Shown here: piece after piece, positions 30,268 through 42,584 of the stretch | Layout of the letters: every line of letters starts with the position of its first letter | How positions within the stretch are numbered: the first letter of the stretch is position 1 | From: Cladosporium sp. IMV 00045 | Taxonomy: Eukaryota; Ascomycota; Dothideomycetes; Cladosporiales; Cladosporiaceae | Direction of reading: 5' to 3' | Length of the DNA: 64,000 nucleotides | Assembly: GCA_001931905.2 (NCBI GenBank) | Contig: MSJI02000541.1 | Span: forward strand, 1 to 64,000 | Program-made: the position numbers and the translations under genes | Notes under the pieces: model-generated | The model's database searches: none | What the model saw: only the letters and a program-made list of their open reading frames with translations | Told to the model about the DNA's origin: nothing

Positions 30268-30910
30268 CTACCTCTCCCCCTGCCCACCCCTAGCAACCAT
30301 CCCTCCCAGCACCAACATCCAAACCAAAAACACCGCGCCCACGATCCAAAACGCAAACACCGCCTGCCACTGCTGGCAGATACTCTGCTGCTGCAACCAG
30401 GCCAGCGTCTGCCAGTTCATATCGTTCTGCCTGTTGTTGAAAACGTACGTCTGGCAGTTGCCGTTGATATTCCCCTCTGGTCCGAAGAGTTGGATCGCCG
30501 TCGCGATGACGCCCGTGATGTACAGCACGAGCAGGATGAAGGAGCCCAGCATTACCACGCCTGGTAAGAGGCGCCGCTGCCAGATGAGGATGAGCATGAG
30601 CCAGATGAAGAGGACGGTTAGGGAGCCGACGGAGATGCCGAAGGGCATTATCCTGTATTGCTAGTCAGTTTCTTGATGTCTTGCAGATAGCGCCGCAGCA
30701 CTATTTGCGTGCGAAGAGAAGAAGAGGAAAAACTTACCAAGGAATCCCCAACCCGCCCAACGTCTGCTGAACGACGACGAAATTGGCAAAAACGCCAATC
30801 AACACGCCGCCCGTGGCCAGCATGATGATGATCCAGAAATTCAGCTGCTGGTCCGGCCAGTAGTAGCTCTGGCGGACGATGACGCGCTGGCGCGAGACGC
30901 TGCGCGCCAT
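30268..30910 (-). CDS. Small four-helix membrane protein, MARVEL-like
   Basis: Complement of 30268..30652 and 30738..30910, 185 aa; the 85-nt intron has a GTAAGT donor and CAG acceptor in phase 2. The uninterrupted frame from the internal ATG at 30648 lacks the first helix. Four hydrophobic segments: FWIIIMLATGGVLIGVFANF, VGSLTVLFIWLMLILIW, GVVMLGSFILLVLYITGVI and AVFAFWIVGAVFLVWMLVL. A luminal loop of about 45 residues with two cysteines and several Gln/Asn lies between helices 3 and 4. The topology resembles fungal MARVEL-type proteins of membrane domains, but no signature residue proves membership. Confidence 0.72.
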
Positions 30911-32376
30911 GCTGGAGGCGTACGAGCGAGCCAGCTTGACGGTTTGGAAAAGGGATGATTAGGCCGGCGTGGCCTGTGGTTGTGGTGGTTGAAGATTGAA
31001 GGGAAGATGGTTTCGAGGGATTGGAGGCCTAGAGAGCGATGGATGTGGAAGATGCTCGGTCGGGTTGGAGGTCTGTCGGTGATGGTGATGTTGCTTGCTT
31101 GAATGCTCGCAGTGACGTCTGCGTCGAACGACCGCAGGCGATAAATGTCGCCTCTCGGGAATGGAAGTCGTGCGAACGGCGACACAGCAGTGAAGGACGA
31201 AAGAATGAGCGGGAGGCGTGTACCCGTGAGGAGAGCAATTGTGGTCAGCCAAATGGTCGGTGAGGTGTTGTCGAGGTCCAGCAGCAAGCAATCAGCTCGT
31301 GGCGAGAGATAAAGTGAGCAAGCCTGGGATGAGGGATGCGCCGGGAGCTTTTCTTCAAGAAGTTGAGATGGAATAAAAGATTTCTCTCCGTTTTCATGCA
31401 CTTTTTGCCAGCGCACTCTCTCCAATCCGCACACCGAACTTCTTTCTTCCCGTCGTCTCAACCCAACAGCAGCGCGCAATCCGTCTTGCGGCGATGCTGC
31501 CCAAGCGCGCAAAGAGGAGTTGGAGCGCGATCCGGAAATCGCGGGGCAAGTTCCAAGTCCCACACTTGGTCGGGCAGCCCGACAGTGAGATCAGTCAAGT
31601 CGTATAGCAAGTCCGATATCTTGGATCGAAATAGCCAAAAGCCGGAGGCGCAGAGACAAGCCGTGAGTGAGATAGTGAAAATACTAGTGAGAAGAATTGG
31701 GAAAAGGTAGTGCAAAGAGAGTGTCTCGCAGGCTGCTGTGCGAGATGTTGGCGTGGGTGGGCGGGCGTAAGCGTTGACGTCGGCGAGAGGCTGGAGGCTG
31801 GGGACCCAGCCACTCCTACTTCTCGCTACGATCTCCATACACTAATAAAAGTAATTACATGTAATCAAGATTCCCTTTTGCCGTCTTGTAGTTTGCTGCT
31901 AACGATTACGGCTTGCGCGGCATGACTGTCAGATTTTACCTACTTACAGGCACTAGTCATGTATGTATGTGTTCTCGCTTTATAGTATCTATGATTATAG
32001 TCGCGTTGGTGAGCCTTCATCACTCTGTTGCTTTGAGATGGGCTCTTCCTCCACCTCCTACTATGTCGTTTGCAAAGATTTCCTCTTTCTTTTTTTCTTT
32101 CTTGATGCTAGGATTCAGTGTTGTCTACTGAATAAAGCATCCATCATCTTTTCGATTTTATTATAATTTTTCTCAACCAACAGCAGTATTATTATCGCTG
32201 ACACAGAACCCAAATTCGACTCTCAACTGTGCTGCTCGTCACATCCCTCAAGCAGCCAGCAGCCAGCAGCTGCTGCAACGGCAATGGCAACGGCGAGAAT
32301 GTACATGAGATGATAAATGTACAGCTACTGGATGAAATGCAATTCTGCCCACATCCCCACGTCTTTCAATCCCCCC
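30911..32376. other. Intergenic region upstream of the four-helix protein and downstream of LCB1
   Basis: About 1.5 kb with no supported gene. The left part is the minus-strand promoter and leader, C/T-rich on the minus strand. An open frame at 31336-31710 on the + strand (124 codons) is basic with no recognisable family and is probably fortuitous. Confidence 0.4.
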
Positions 32377-34010
32377 CTACCGCTGCCACTTCTTACTCTT
32401 CAACACCGCCGTAACAGCATGCCTGACCACCACGCCCGCGCGCTCGACATCTCTCTTCGACAACCCCGTCGTCACGCACACTTTCAGCGCCGGCTGCGGC
32501 TTCCACTCTTTCGTGAGATCTTTCACCGTCGCGCCGAGCGCGAGCGGCATCGCTTTCAGGCGCGTGATGAGAACTCCGTTCGCTAGGGCCTACAATGTTC
32601 AAGTCAGCTCTCGGTGTCTTTGGTATTTTTTTGTAGGGTGATTTCATGTCAAAAACATACCTCATCAACGCAATCCTGCAACAACATCTCCTGCTCCATG
32701 ATACTGAAACCGCGCGCCTGCACCACCTCGCTCTTCAACACGAGCAGCATGACAGGCGCCTCAGGCGCACTGGTGCACCTGATCCAATCGCTTCTGGGAT
32801 CGAGCTGGGCGCGCATGGTGCGGATGTTCTCTCTCAAACCCTGAATGATGTCCGGCTGCTCCTGCAGCAGCGCGACGGTCTCTGAGGCCGTCGTGGCGAG
32901 CAGCGCCGGCAGCGCGGCGGAGAATGTGTACGACGCGGCCGACAGGCGCTGGTGCTCGACGACTTCGGTGCTGCCGGCGCAGAAGCCGCCGCCGGACGCG
33001 AGGGCGCCCGCTAGTCCACCGACGAGCAGGTCGACGCTCTCGGGGTCGACGTTCTGCTGCTCTGTGACGCCGCGTCCTGACCGGCCGAGGATGCCGTAGC
33101 TCCACGTCTCGTCGAGGATGACGCGGAACTTGTACTTGAGTTTCAGCTCGATGAGTTTGGGCAGGTCGACGACGTCGCCCACGTTCTCGAACAGGCCTTC
33201 GGTCACGATGAAGCGGCGGGTGAGGGGTTTGCCCTGGCCCTCCTTGACGACGCGCCGCAGCACGCGCTCCAAGTCCGCCATGTCGTTGTGCTCGAACCAG
33301 CGCACCTGCGACCGGCTGATCTGCAGGCCCTTGCGGATGGGGTAGTTGATGGCCTTGTCGGCGACAATGATGTCGCCGCGCTTGCTGAAGGCGGGAATGA
33401 CGGAGGAGATGGTGCTGAAGCTCTGCGCGTAGATGATGCACGCCGGCACGCCCAGGTGCGCCGCGATGTCGGCCTCGCTCTTCATGTGCACATCCTGCGT
33501 GCCGTAGAAGCCGGGCGGCGAGCAAGGGCCGACGCCGTACGTGCGCACCGTGCTGACGGCTTTGTTGAGCAGCTCCGGGTTGGAGGCGAAGTTGTAGTGG
33601 TTGTAGCTGGCGAGGTTCGTGACCGTCTTGCCGTTCTGTAGTTTGGTTTTGGGGCCCGCGGGGCCTGCGATGACGGGGCGGCGCTCGTTTTCTAGTCTCT
33701 CCAGTTCGGTCTCTTGGTTGGCGAGCGGCTCGGGCGTCCAGTCTTCTACGAGGTCGTCGATTTCGTCTTCGGTCAGAGGCACGTGCTTGGCTCGGTTGGT
33801 GCTGTATGAGGGCGCGAGGAGGTAGCGGACGGCGAAGACGAAGAGGAAGAGCTCCACGGCGGAGCGCACGGGATCATCTTGGTAGGAGGATTGGATGTAG
33901 CGGATGAAGATGGAGGAGCCGGGAATGCGGTGGAATGCGGCGGCGGCGTTGTCGATGAAGGTGAGGGCGGATGATGGCAGTTCGCTGCCTTGGAAGTAGG
34001 TGGTGTTCAT
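32377..34010 (-). CDS. LCB1: Serine palmitoyltransferase subunit 1 (Lcb1)
   Basis: Complement of 32377..32589 and 32661..34010, 520 aa; the 71-nt intron near the 3' end has a GTATGT donor and TAG acceptor in phase 0. It starts MNTTYFQGSE. A hydrophobic segment around residues 50-65 (VELFLFVFAVRYLL) is the membrane anchor. The alpha-oxoamine synthase fold follows: NHYNFASNPELLN, GVGPCSPPGFYGTQDVHM, and VILDETWSYGILGRSGRGVTE, where catalytic Lcb2 would have its own lysine segment further on. The PLP-binding lysine is replaced, as known for Lcb1. Known role: with Lcb2 condenses serine and palmitoyl-CoA in the ER, the first step of sphingolipid synthesis. Confidence 0.94.
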
Positions 34011-34895
34011 CGTTGGTGGAAGTGACTATTGTCCAGGCGCACGCGGGCGCAAATGTCGGGTGTGGTCGAGCTGATTCGGTATATTGCTTATATTTTGCGC
34101 ATCGTCTGGTGGTAGGGTTCAATGGCTTTCCGCCCGTGTATCTCAATGGTGTGTGGAATTCAGTATGCGGTTGCCTCGCCCCTATGCCCATCGAATCCAC
34201 ATCAAGCCCGTCTGGAGATTCTCGAAACCCTGGCCACGCCTGTCTCTCCGTCACTTTAGGGTTGCTACCGCCTTAGCCGAGATCCGCTTCTTAGCGCCCG
34301 AGGTGCTAATCTCGCGTTTCACTTTGTTGTCCGGGCGCGTCGTCCCAGCGTCTCCTGATACGGGCATGAAAGGACATGAACGGCACTGGCACCAGCCACG
34401 GTGGGTGAATCGCGACATTAAACAGTAAGGCAGCTATCTACCGCTAACGGCTCTCGTGAAATGTACTTTGAACAGAAAAAAAGGCATGCAATGGCGTGAA
34501 AGCAGGGATCCTCCCTTCAAAACGCGTGCTGACCAGCCTCCCCCGGAGCAACCGTTGCAAGGGCGGAAAAGAGAAGAAAAAAAGCCATGAACATGCAAAC
34601 TCCGCGCAGAGAAAGAGAAAAAGAAAAAGAAAAAACCCATCCCTAAATGTCCGTTCCATGTCTGCCTTTCTGAAATGACAGTGGGTATCCTTCGCCGTTG
34701 TGTATCATCCAAATTTCGCCCTCCATTTGGTTAATTCCCCACTGGCCGTCCAGCACTCTTTCCTGCTGGAATAGATGTGTGCCAGTGGCTTGCGTAAGCT
34801 GCCTCTGCAGTGCATATTATACGCAGTCGTCAAGTCGTCAAGTGCGTGGTAGAATTATTAGACTGCTCTTAGCAATCATCCTTCATTTGTGTGCA
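34011..34895. other. Intergenic region between LCB1 and the Whi5-like gene
   Basis: LCB1 promoter and Whi5-like 3' flank. Contains an A-rich AAAAAG-type simple repeat near 34610-34637. No gene seen. Confidence 0.4.
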
Positions 34896-36095
34896 TCATC
34901 GGAGTTCACCGCCAAGTTCCATGCCCAAGCCCTCCCCTCTGTTTTGGCGGGTCATTGATGGGCTGGATGTTGGCGGCAGGAGAGTGTCAAAGTTGAGTCT
35001 ACGCCTTGCAGTGGCCGTGCTCGGGGTCCTGCCCGCAACAGGCGTGCGTGTCCATGGCGCTTGTGCTGGACTGGGTGTCACGTTGACGAAGTCTTCAAAT
35101 TTGAAATTCGTGCTTGGTGTTTGAGGGCCGAAGGCGAAGATGGAGTTGCCGGTCGTCCCTGGCGTCATATGTGAAGACGGCAGAGGGGTAGACTTGCAAG
35201 GTGGGGTGGATGGTGGTTGTGGTTGAGCGTGAGCAGGTCTGATGGTCCGGCTGTTGCCTGCCGACGGCGAGTTGGCCAGGTAGACCAGCAGGTCAGCACC
35301 CTCGTCGCTCGTCTTGGGAGTTCGTGACCATGAAATGTGCTGCCTGTGGTGGAAGCGGCCCTCGGTAGGGGGTGTGCGGGGTGGTGATGATGTTATCCGG
35401 GTGGCAGGGTTGATGCGGAAGCTATGCACCGGCAGGTCGGCATCGTCATCTTCGCTGAACTCTGGCGATGGCGGCTCATCGGGGACAGTAGATGCCTCGG
35501 AGACAAACGAAAGGCTTTGGACGTTGTTCGACGGGAACTGTGCGTGTTTCGTGTGCTTGATCGGCGAGGACTCGGGGAGGTCATGATTTTTCTTCCACGT
35601 CTGCTGACCACGAGCAGAGAACCTGTTTCGGCGACCAGTAGCAGCGCCAGACGAGGCGAAGCTGTTGAAGTCCAAAGGCCGCAGGCGCTTGACGCTGCCG
35701 CCAGATCGAAGTTCGTCTGAGAACATGGGAGCTGTGAGGGGGGAGGAGCCGAAGCCGCTGCTCGAGTGCAGACGGCTGGATGTGGTGGATGCGGTATCCG
35801 AGATGGTATCAACACTGCTGGCCGGCCTCTTCTTCTTCATCCTAGCCTCTACTTGGGGTTCGATGGCGTCTAGGCTCATGTTTTCCCACCCATTTTGGAT
35901 CTTGACATTGGCGAGCGCAAGGCGGTCTTGGAGGGCTCGGGTCATCTAGGAGGGCAGGGTTAGCCATGCTGTACGTACAAGTATGTCGATGTCCGGCGGA
36001 CGTCTTCTTCAAAGACTGACCTTGGAGACCTGAGCTCGGCGCAAGACCTTGTTGGCGACATCCTCAGGCCGCTCGGTCTGGAATGTAGCCGCCAT
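34896..36095 (-). CDS. Whi5/Nrm1-family G1/S transcriptional repressor
   Basis: Complement of 34896..35945 and 36021..36095, 374 aa; the 75-nt intron (GTCAGT/TAG) is in phase 0 after residue 25. The first exon encodes MAATFQTERPEDVANKVLRR and continues a predicted helix with MTRALQDRLALANVKIQNGW. The rest is mostly disordered, rich in Ser, Pro and Thr, with many Ser/Thr-Pro sites. Near residues 238-252 is the segment GADLLVYLANSPSAG, which matches the short GTB motif used by Whi5/Nrm1 proteins to bind SBF/MBF. Known family role: represses G1/S genes until cyclin-CDK phosphorylation. Whether it acts like Whi5 (G1) or Nrm1 (late S) cannot be told. Confidence 0.8.
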
Positions 36096-36824
36096 GGCTG
36101 GAGGCGGACGGCAGGGCTTGAATGACGGATTGCGCAGACGGTTGGTATGAGTGGAGAATAGCAGACGCAGTAAGGGTGTGCGAGGGTGGATGCTGGTGCT
36201 GAGCTGTGCTGGGATGGCAACAGAGATAGAGCGGCCGTTCCTGCGGAGCAAAGGGCAATGCGTTGTGGTGATGATGGTGAAGTCACGGGCAGCAAAGAGG
36301 CGTAAGTGTGTAAGTGCTTGCAGCAGACGTTGGCGTAGCGTCGTCCAGCACCCGCCTCGATCTCTGAGACCAGCGCCGGCAAAGCGGGCAGGGGTTGCAC
36401 TTTAGCTTCTGCCTCGCTCAGGCGGGGGGATGTGAGATCGTCGATTCGATGCCACAGGCGCGAACGGTGCACTCGGTGGGTGTGGCGCTGCCTGGAATAT
36501 GAGAAAGGGAGTGGATATTATTACATGTCTCACTCCAGTATGTCTCCTTTTGAGATAGGGACTGCAAGAAAAGTGTGAACATGAAAACCCATCGAGTCCT
36601 TCTAGACAGACAAGCGTAAAGCAGACCAGACTTCCCGCCTCTCTCACCTTCAATCCAGCTGCACATCTCATTCCTTGCTTCCATTCAAGCTACAAACCCA
36701 TAGCGCCATGCAGCACAGATCTTTTCCCACTTTTGCCAATGCAAGCGCTATCTTAAGCATAGAGTTATCTTTCACCATTTCCACCATCATACTCTCAAGT
36801 TAGACACGTATGTGCGTTAGAAAG

Positions 36825-36846
36825 GGACGGACGGACGGACGGACGG
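36825..36846 (+). repeat. (GGAC)5 tetranucleotide repeat
   Basis: Five perfect GGAC units plus GG. Simple-sequence repeat, probably length-variable. Confidence 0.85.
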
Positions 36847-38419
36847 CTGTGTCGAGCATACACATCAACGGCCAGGCAGTCATGGCAACACAACGGGTCT
36901 GAAACTGGCCCGGAGCTTCTTGGTTCTCTATCCGTGTCTGTGTCTTGTCTGGAAGGAGCTTTCACCCGTTGATGAGACGAGCCAGGGACTCGATGCGTGT
37001 CTCAGCCTGTTGCAACCGTGGGTGGATACATGGAGACATCCAGAGGGTTAGAGAAGTGTGGGAGGGATATGGGATTCTTCGTACCTATATGCATGTTGCT
37101 ATCTATTGTTTGGTCGCCTGGCTTTTCTGATTCACTCGTAGTATTCTTGCGAGATGCATGCATTGACTGCGACTCCTATCACGACAAACTCCTATCTTGC
37201 TAAGGTGATACCTTCATCCTATAAGCTCATCTGCACTACTTTCAGTGCAATATTTACGTCGATTTATACACTGTTAAATGCTATCGAACATCTAGAGTAA
37301 ATGGCATCATGCGGATATTCAATATTCCACGAGCGGCCGGTTTAGAGAGTGCAGCATGCCGATGTCCAGCATAGCGAGCGTGGGCATTCAGCTTAAGAAC
37401 TTTCCCCTTTCGCATGCCCACGTCAAACGTCGATCCCAGATGACATGCGATTTCCAAAATACTATGCATGGATATCCTCCGAGTCTGATCCTCAGGTTGG
37501 CAGAGCAAGAAGACTGCACGACTCAGAGACGAAGCCTAGCTCGCCGACGCAGCCCGGTACTGCTCAGCTTTTGGTACAAGAAGCAAAGCCTAGCTCCTCA
37601 CCAAAAGCCGATCTTGGTCGATTATCCTTCTTGGCGAGAGTAGGATCCGTTTAGTTGGATTATACTGCCGCGAGTCAAGGCAACTAGCTGAGGCTGAAAA
37701 GTACCACTGTCGAAGACGGCACGTGATGTGCTCGGGAGCGAGCCTTTCCTGCTATAGTACATACCTACCTTAGCAAGCCTATGCGAGAAGAGAAATCTAT
37801 ACCTCCCGCGCAGACAGCGGCCGCGCGTGGGCTATCCATGCCAAAATGAGCACCGAGAACGTCACAATTGCCATGCTAAGCGCGGAGTCCAAGAAAAACG
37901 GCTGCCCGTTCGCTGCGGTTAGCCCGTCGAGGCCCGCGTCTGGGGCTTGATGAGATAGGGCCGAGAGCTTGGTGAGAGAGAGATGACGGTGGCGCGCTCT
38001 GTGCGACGATTAATGGAATTGCTTTGTGGCCGGAGTCATGAAGATTGGAATAGGAGTAAGGGAGATTCGTTGGCCTGTGACGACGAATCAAGGAGACAGC
38101 GCCGATATGCTGGATGCAATCATGACATGTATGTAGGTATGTAAGCATGCAAGAGATGTGTGAGCTGCATGATGCAAGCCACTCAAAACCTTGTGCGATG
38201 GTAGTGCAGATGCAGGTTTGCGGTTGCACTTTCTTGCACCGTTTGGCCTTGGTCGATGTGTGATTTGCAGGACAATATTACATGTGATCTGGGATGGGAT
38301 AGGGTGAGATTGCCATGGGCTGTAGCGATACCATGTAGGAAGATCGGCTTACTCGTCATGCCAAAGACCACGGAGCGGCGTGTCACTGGTGGTTTGGCGA
38401 GTGGTGCTTGTGGCTGTGG

Positions 38420-38435
38420 TAGGAGGTACCTCCTA
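38420..38435. repeat. 16-bp perfect palindrome
   Basis: TAGGAGGTACCTCCTA equals its own reverse complement. It lies about 610 bp upstream of the metallopeptidase start, just after a G/T-rich stretch. Possible dimeric transcription-factor site; no factor is assigned. Confidence 0.5.
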
Positions 38436-39043
38436 GAGTACAGTACCTAGAGATAGTGGAGTCCGGGTGGTTGAAAGGGCCAAGTGGAGTGGGATGGGGA
38501 GTTGGTAACCAAGTACACGCTACCGAACTACAGACCACCAACTGCTATCGCCCATCTTGCATGCTCCTCCCCATACGACTCGTCGCTCTCGTCAGGCTAG
38601 CTACCGCCCTCTACTCAACCGCATCCTCCAAGCTCAAGTTGTCTTTCCCATTCCCGCTGCGACCTCACCTTTGCCTCTCCCGCAAGCTCCAGTCTCTATC
38701 TCTCCGCCCTCGTTCGCCGTCGTCGTCCCCCTCCCGCTTTTCGACCACACTGACGACGATCAACCATCTCGGCATTGGCCCTCAACAATCCTGCCAACTC
38801 TACTGGTCGTCGCCCTCTGCACATCATCGTCGCCCTCACATGTCCGTCGCTTGACCAGCCGTGTCGCTCGCTTTGCCAGCGCGACCCCATACCTCTTGGC
38901 CAGCACCTGCCGGCCGCGCAAGCACTTTCCACATAGCTCCGATACACAGATACCGACTCCACGCCAGTGTCTCGCTCGTCCCGATACCACCGCCAATAAC
39001 GCATTGTCGGCGGTGAACCCTCCCGTCACCATCCTCGCCCGCA

Positions 39044-41597
39044 ATGCCTTCCTTCCTGAAAGATCTCAACCTGCGCCGCCGGTCAAAGGCCTCTTTCACC
39101 ACCACAACCACCAACAACACCCACACCTCCGACCACAACTCCTCCTCGAGCAACGATGGCAACGATGATCCGAGATCGCAGCGCGCAAGCAATGGAAATA
39201 AGAGCTCGTCCACCTTGAGCTCATGGTTCGACAAGACATCCCCGCCGACTACTCTAGGCTCTTCGGGCAAATCGGCCTCGAGCAGCCATCTGCCTGCTAT
39301 GGGCGGCAATGGCTCTAAGACACCACCGATGGGCGGTAGGCCTGGCATGCCTAACCCGAACAACAGATACAGCCTGGTCGTGAGTAAAGATATGGGCATA
39401 TGAGGTATAGAGAGCGACCATTGACATAGGATACTGCAGGGATCAACCAGCGGCGAGAGCATTCCGCGAGTTGCGCCCGCTACTTCACCTCTTGCGCCGC
39501 GTGTGCTATCCGTATCTGACGGATCATGGGTATGGCTATAACTTGCTCGCCTTTCACTCTGCACTGAGATTGACAATCATCCAGGTTCACCAGAAAGTTC
39601 TCCTTATATTTGGTCAATGCGCGGACCCAGCACAACCTCTCGACGGACAATTGACCATCTCTCACCACCAGGATAGCTTCCCGGCTCAACAATGGCCAGT
39701 TTGCGACTCACACTTCAAAGCGTTGGTCTACCTCCAACCAGGCCCTAATAAACTCCGACTAGACTTCACTTCACCAAAGCTCCCCGCCGGCGCTGGCCCC
39801 GCACACACTTCTTGGATCAGCATTAATTTCCTCCCCCTCATCTCATCGCCACCCTTACAACTGTGTATACTTGTTGCGAAAGACTCGCCAGAAACGTACG
39901 ATGCCGTGCCTGAAAGAGCGCAGAAAGAGGGGAATAATCTGGCTGCTGCGGTTCGAAAGTTCCGTATGGCGGCTTACCTGTGGCAAGCATTCACAGCAGA
40001 ACAAATGAATCGCAACTCGTTTGGAAGAAGATGCTACAGATATGAGGAAGAGTGGCAGCCCGGAAGTCTGACGTGGAAAGATATGGAAACTGGGCAGATG
40101 AGGAATGAGGCCAAGATTCACATCATCCGGATGGACAAGACAGTCAAGGAGATCCAGGATCTGGAAATTGCACAACAACATGGCCCTGCAAAAAAGAAGG
40201 GCGATTTGTTCAGCATTGCATCAGCAGAGGTGAAGAAATACTTCCAACCCCGGCCCGGGCAAACGCAATACGTCTCTTGCATGTTCTTGGATTCGCATTG
40301 GGACAAGCAGGCTGGTACAGTCCGAGGACATGCTGCGTTGGGAGGTGGCGATGACACAGTGAAGCTTGCGATCTTTGGATCGCACTGCTTGCAGTCTTAC
40401 CCTGCTCACATCGAAGAGGTCGTCCCGGCTTTTACCGATTGCACACGAACAGACACAGACTACGTGGCAAACGACTGCAACGAGAGTGGCAGCAATTGGG
40501 AGGCAGCGAATATCGGCATCGGCGCACATCTTCACGAAACAGGCCATCTGCTGGGCTGTCCTCACCAGGAGTCAGGCGTCATGCTCCGGGATTATGTTAC
40601 CTTGAACCGCACATTCACCACCCGCGAACCCTACTCGACACGTACCAAGCAAGCCGGCCAGCGTCTCTGTCTGCCAAAGGATGAGTGCGCTTGGCACCGT
40701 CTGGACGCCCTCCGCTTCCGCTACCACACTTGCTTCCAACTGCCGGGTGATAGCATCAGCCCGAACCTCGATCAGAGCATACAAGTGTGGACCGTCGACA
40801 ACGGAACAGTCCTCGCAACCGCAGCGACAGGTGTCGCATGGGTGGAAATCTTCCCCGAAGGCGACGACGTCTGCCACCACTGGATCGAATTCACCGACAG
40901 CAACGGCATAGGACCCCGACAAGTCACGCTCACCGAACAGAATCTGCGCGAGCGCCTCCCCGAAGACAAGAAGAAGCGCAAGCTCAAACTCGAACTCTTC
41001 TCCTGCTCCGGCACCAAGCACACCGTCGACGACTTCGCCCAGCTGGCCTCCAAAGAAGCCCGCGTCAAACTCCCCGACGGCCGACCGGGCTTCAAATCCG
41101 GCAAACTCGGGCACTCGCAAATGCAGGGCTCCCAGCCGCAGGAGTCCATCTTCGGCATCGCGTGGAAGCGCAAGGAGCAAATGCTGCGCATCAAAGTCTA
41201 CCACGGCGCGAGTTTGGACGGCATCGAGTTCTGCTACGAAGACGGGCGCAGCGAGCTTTTCGGCAAAAGAGGCGGCAAAGCTGGAGGCAGCACTTTCGCT
41301 CTCGACACCAGGATGGGCGAGACGGTCCTCGGCTTCTATCTGCGGGCGGGCGCGTGGATAGATGGCATTCAAATCTTGACCAGCGCGGGCCGCAAGAGTG
41401 AGGTTTTTGGTAATGCCACTGGCGGCTCTGGGTATGTGGTTCTCCTTGCTTGACGTTTTCCATTCTGGTCTCAACTTTACTGACTTCCGCATGTTCGCAG
41501 ACACACCCTCATCCCTCCCCGAGGCTACAGCATCGCAGGCGTCTACGGCAGCTGCGGGCCCTGGCTCGATGGCTTCGGCTTGATCATCACGCGATGA
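39044..41597 (+). CDS. Zincin metallopeptidase (PF12044-type) with C-terminal jacalin-like domain
   Basis: Exons 39044..39379, 39440..39529, 39585..41431 and 41501..41597 join to 789 aa. Intron phases (0, 0, 2) match throughout, and introns 1 and 2 flank a 30-codon exon. The first ~140 residues are disordered, Ser/Asn/Thr-rich, without a signal peptide. The middle resembles the Metallopep family that includes yeast YIL108W. The zinc site is HETGHLLGCPH with His459, Glu460, His463 and His469. The last ~140 residues form a jacalin-like beta-prism domain (GFYLRAGAWIDGIQILTSAG, ending SCGPWLDGFGLIITR), whose last strand is supplied by exon 4. Known: no substrate is established for this family; a cytosolic location is likely. 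Confidence 0.88.
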
Positions 41598-42584
41598 AGC
41601 GATTTCTTGAGACACAAGTCAGACGTCCTCATCGCTTTAGCCCACGCAATTTTTTACCCTCCTATCGTAATTCTACAAATTTTTTTAATTTTTCACTTTG
41701 TTTTTTTGTCTCCCCAAGGCAAAGACAGCGAGTACTGCAAAGTTCAGAAGAGAGTCCTGGCTACCTAGGTGGTGGCTAAGACTAAGGGGCGTTTCAAACT
41801 ACCGGTGGGGGTTTTTCTTGTTTTCTTGCGCTTTCTGAATTCGAACTTCAAAGGAGGAAATGAAGAAGCAGGAAGCAGGAATGTAGACAAGAGAAAGGAG
41901 ACGGAGGCAGAAAGCAGAGACGCTGAGAGGGAGGAATGGGTACAAACAATAATTTCAGGCGCAGCAGCAGGGCGCCCGGGCGCGCAAAGAAGGGGAAAAA
42001 GGGCATATATACACATACAGAGCAACTGTGCGGCTGGCGACTTTGGCGTGTGGTTTTTGGCTCCTTGATGTTTCATTTTTGTTTCAATTTTTTCTCGTTG
42101 AGGTCTCTTACTGAATTGGGAGGGTTGTGCGTTTCGTCTTTTGCTTTATTACTTTGGTTTTGTCCGTTCTGCTTTCTTATGTTCAAGAACTTGCTTGACT
42201 ACCTTGATAATAACGGACAAGAGATCAGTTCAGATGGATTTGGAACTTCACCCTGGCAGCAGCAACAGCAGCATTAGCCAAGGGGAGAAAGATAGGAAAT
42301 AAGAAATAAGGAACAAGAGAGAGAGAGAGGGAGCGCAGGCGGCCGACGGCGACGCGCTGGCAACATACATATAAACATAATAATATGTATGCTAACCGCC
42401 TGACAACGACAGCGTCCCTGAAACTAATGGTGGTGGCTGAAGTGACTGGAAGCAAGAGGGCGAGCGGTTGCTTTTAATTTCCTCTTTCAGACGAGAGAGG
42501 GAAGGGCAGCCGTACGATTGCTCGCCAAGTCTTTATGTATGGGCAATTTACATTACGAGGTACGGTGTCTAGGTATTTTGTAGT
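41598..42584. other. Intergenic region between convergent genes
   Basis: 3' flanks of the metallopeptidase and the repeat-rich surface protein. T-rich near 41.65-41.72 kb and a short (GA)n near 42315. No gene seen. Confidence 0.4.

Larger units (their letters stand above)
36096..39043. promoter_or_regulatory. Long divergent intergenic region
   Basis: Nearly 3 kb separate the Whi5-like and metallopeptidase start codons. Minus-strand sequence up to about 36.4 kb looks like a CT-rich leader with short upstream frames. 38.55-39.04 kb is a C/T-rich stretch just before the metallopeptidase ATG, probably its 5' leader, with open but featureless frames. Between them I recognise no coding sequence. 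Contains the (GGAC)5 repeat and a 16-bp palindrome listed separately. Confidence 0.45.

Noticed and set aside
31336..31710. 124-codon + strand frame between the four-helix protein and LCB1
   Set aside because: Basic, low-complexity translation without a domain, in a promoter/leader region.
38456..39168. Overlapping + strand frames just before the metallopeptidase
   Set aside because: C/T-rich leader sequence; frames overlap each other and the true start, and none has a recognisable domain.
40572..41615. 347-codon minus-strand frame over the metallopeptidase
   Set aside because: Shadow of the GC-rich coding exon; the + strand has the zinc motif, matching introns and a jacalin-like domain.
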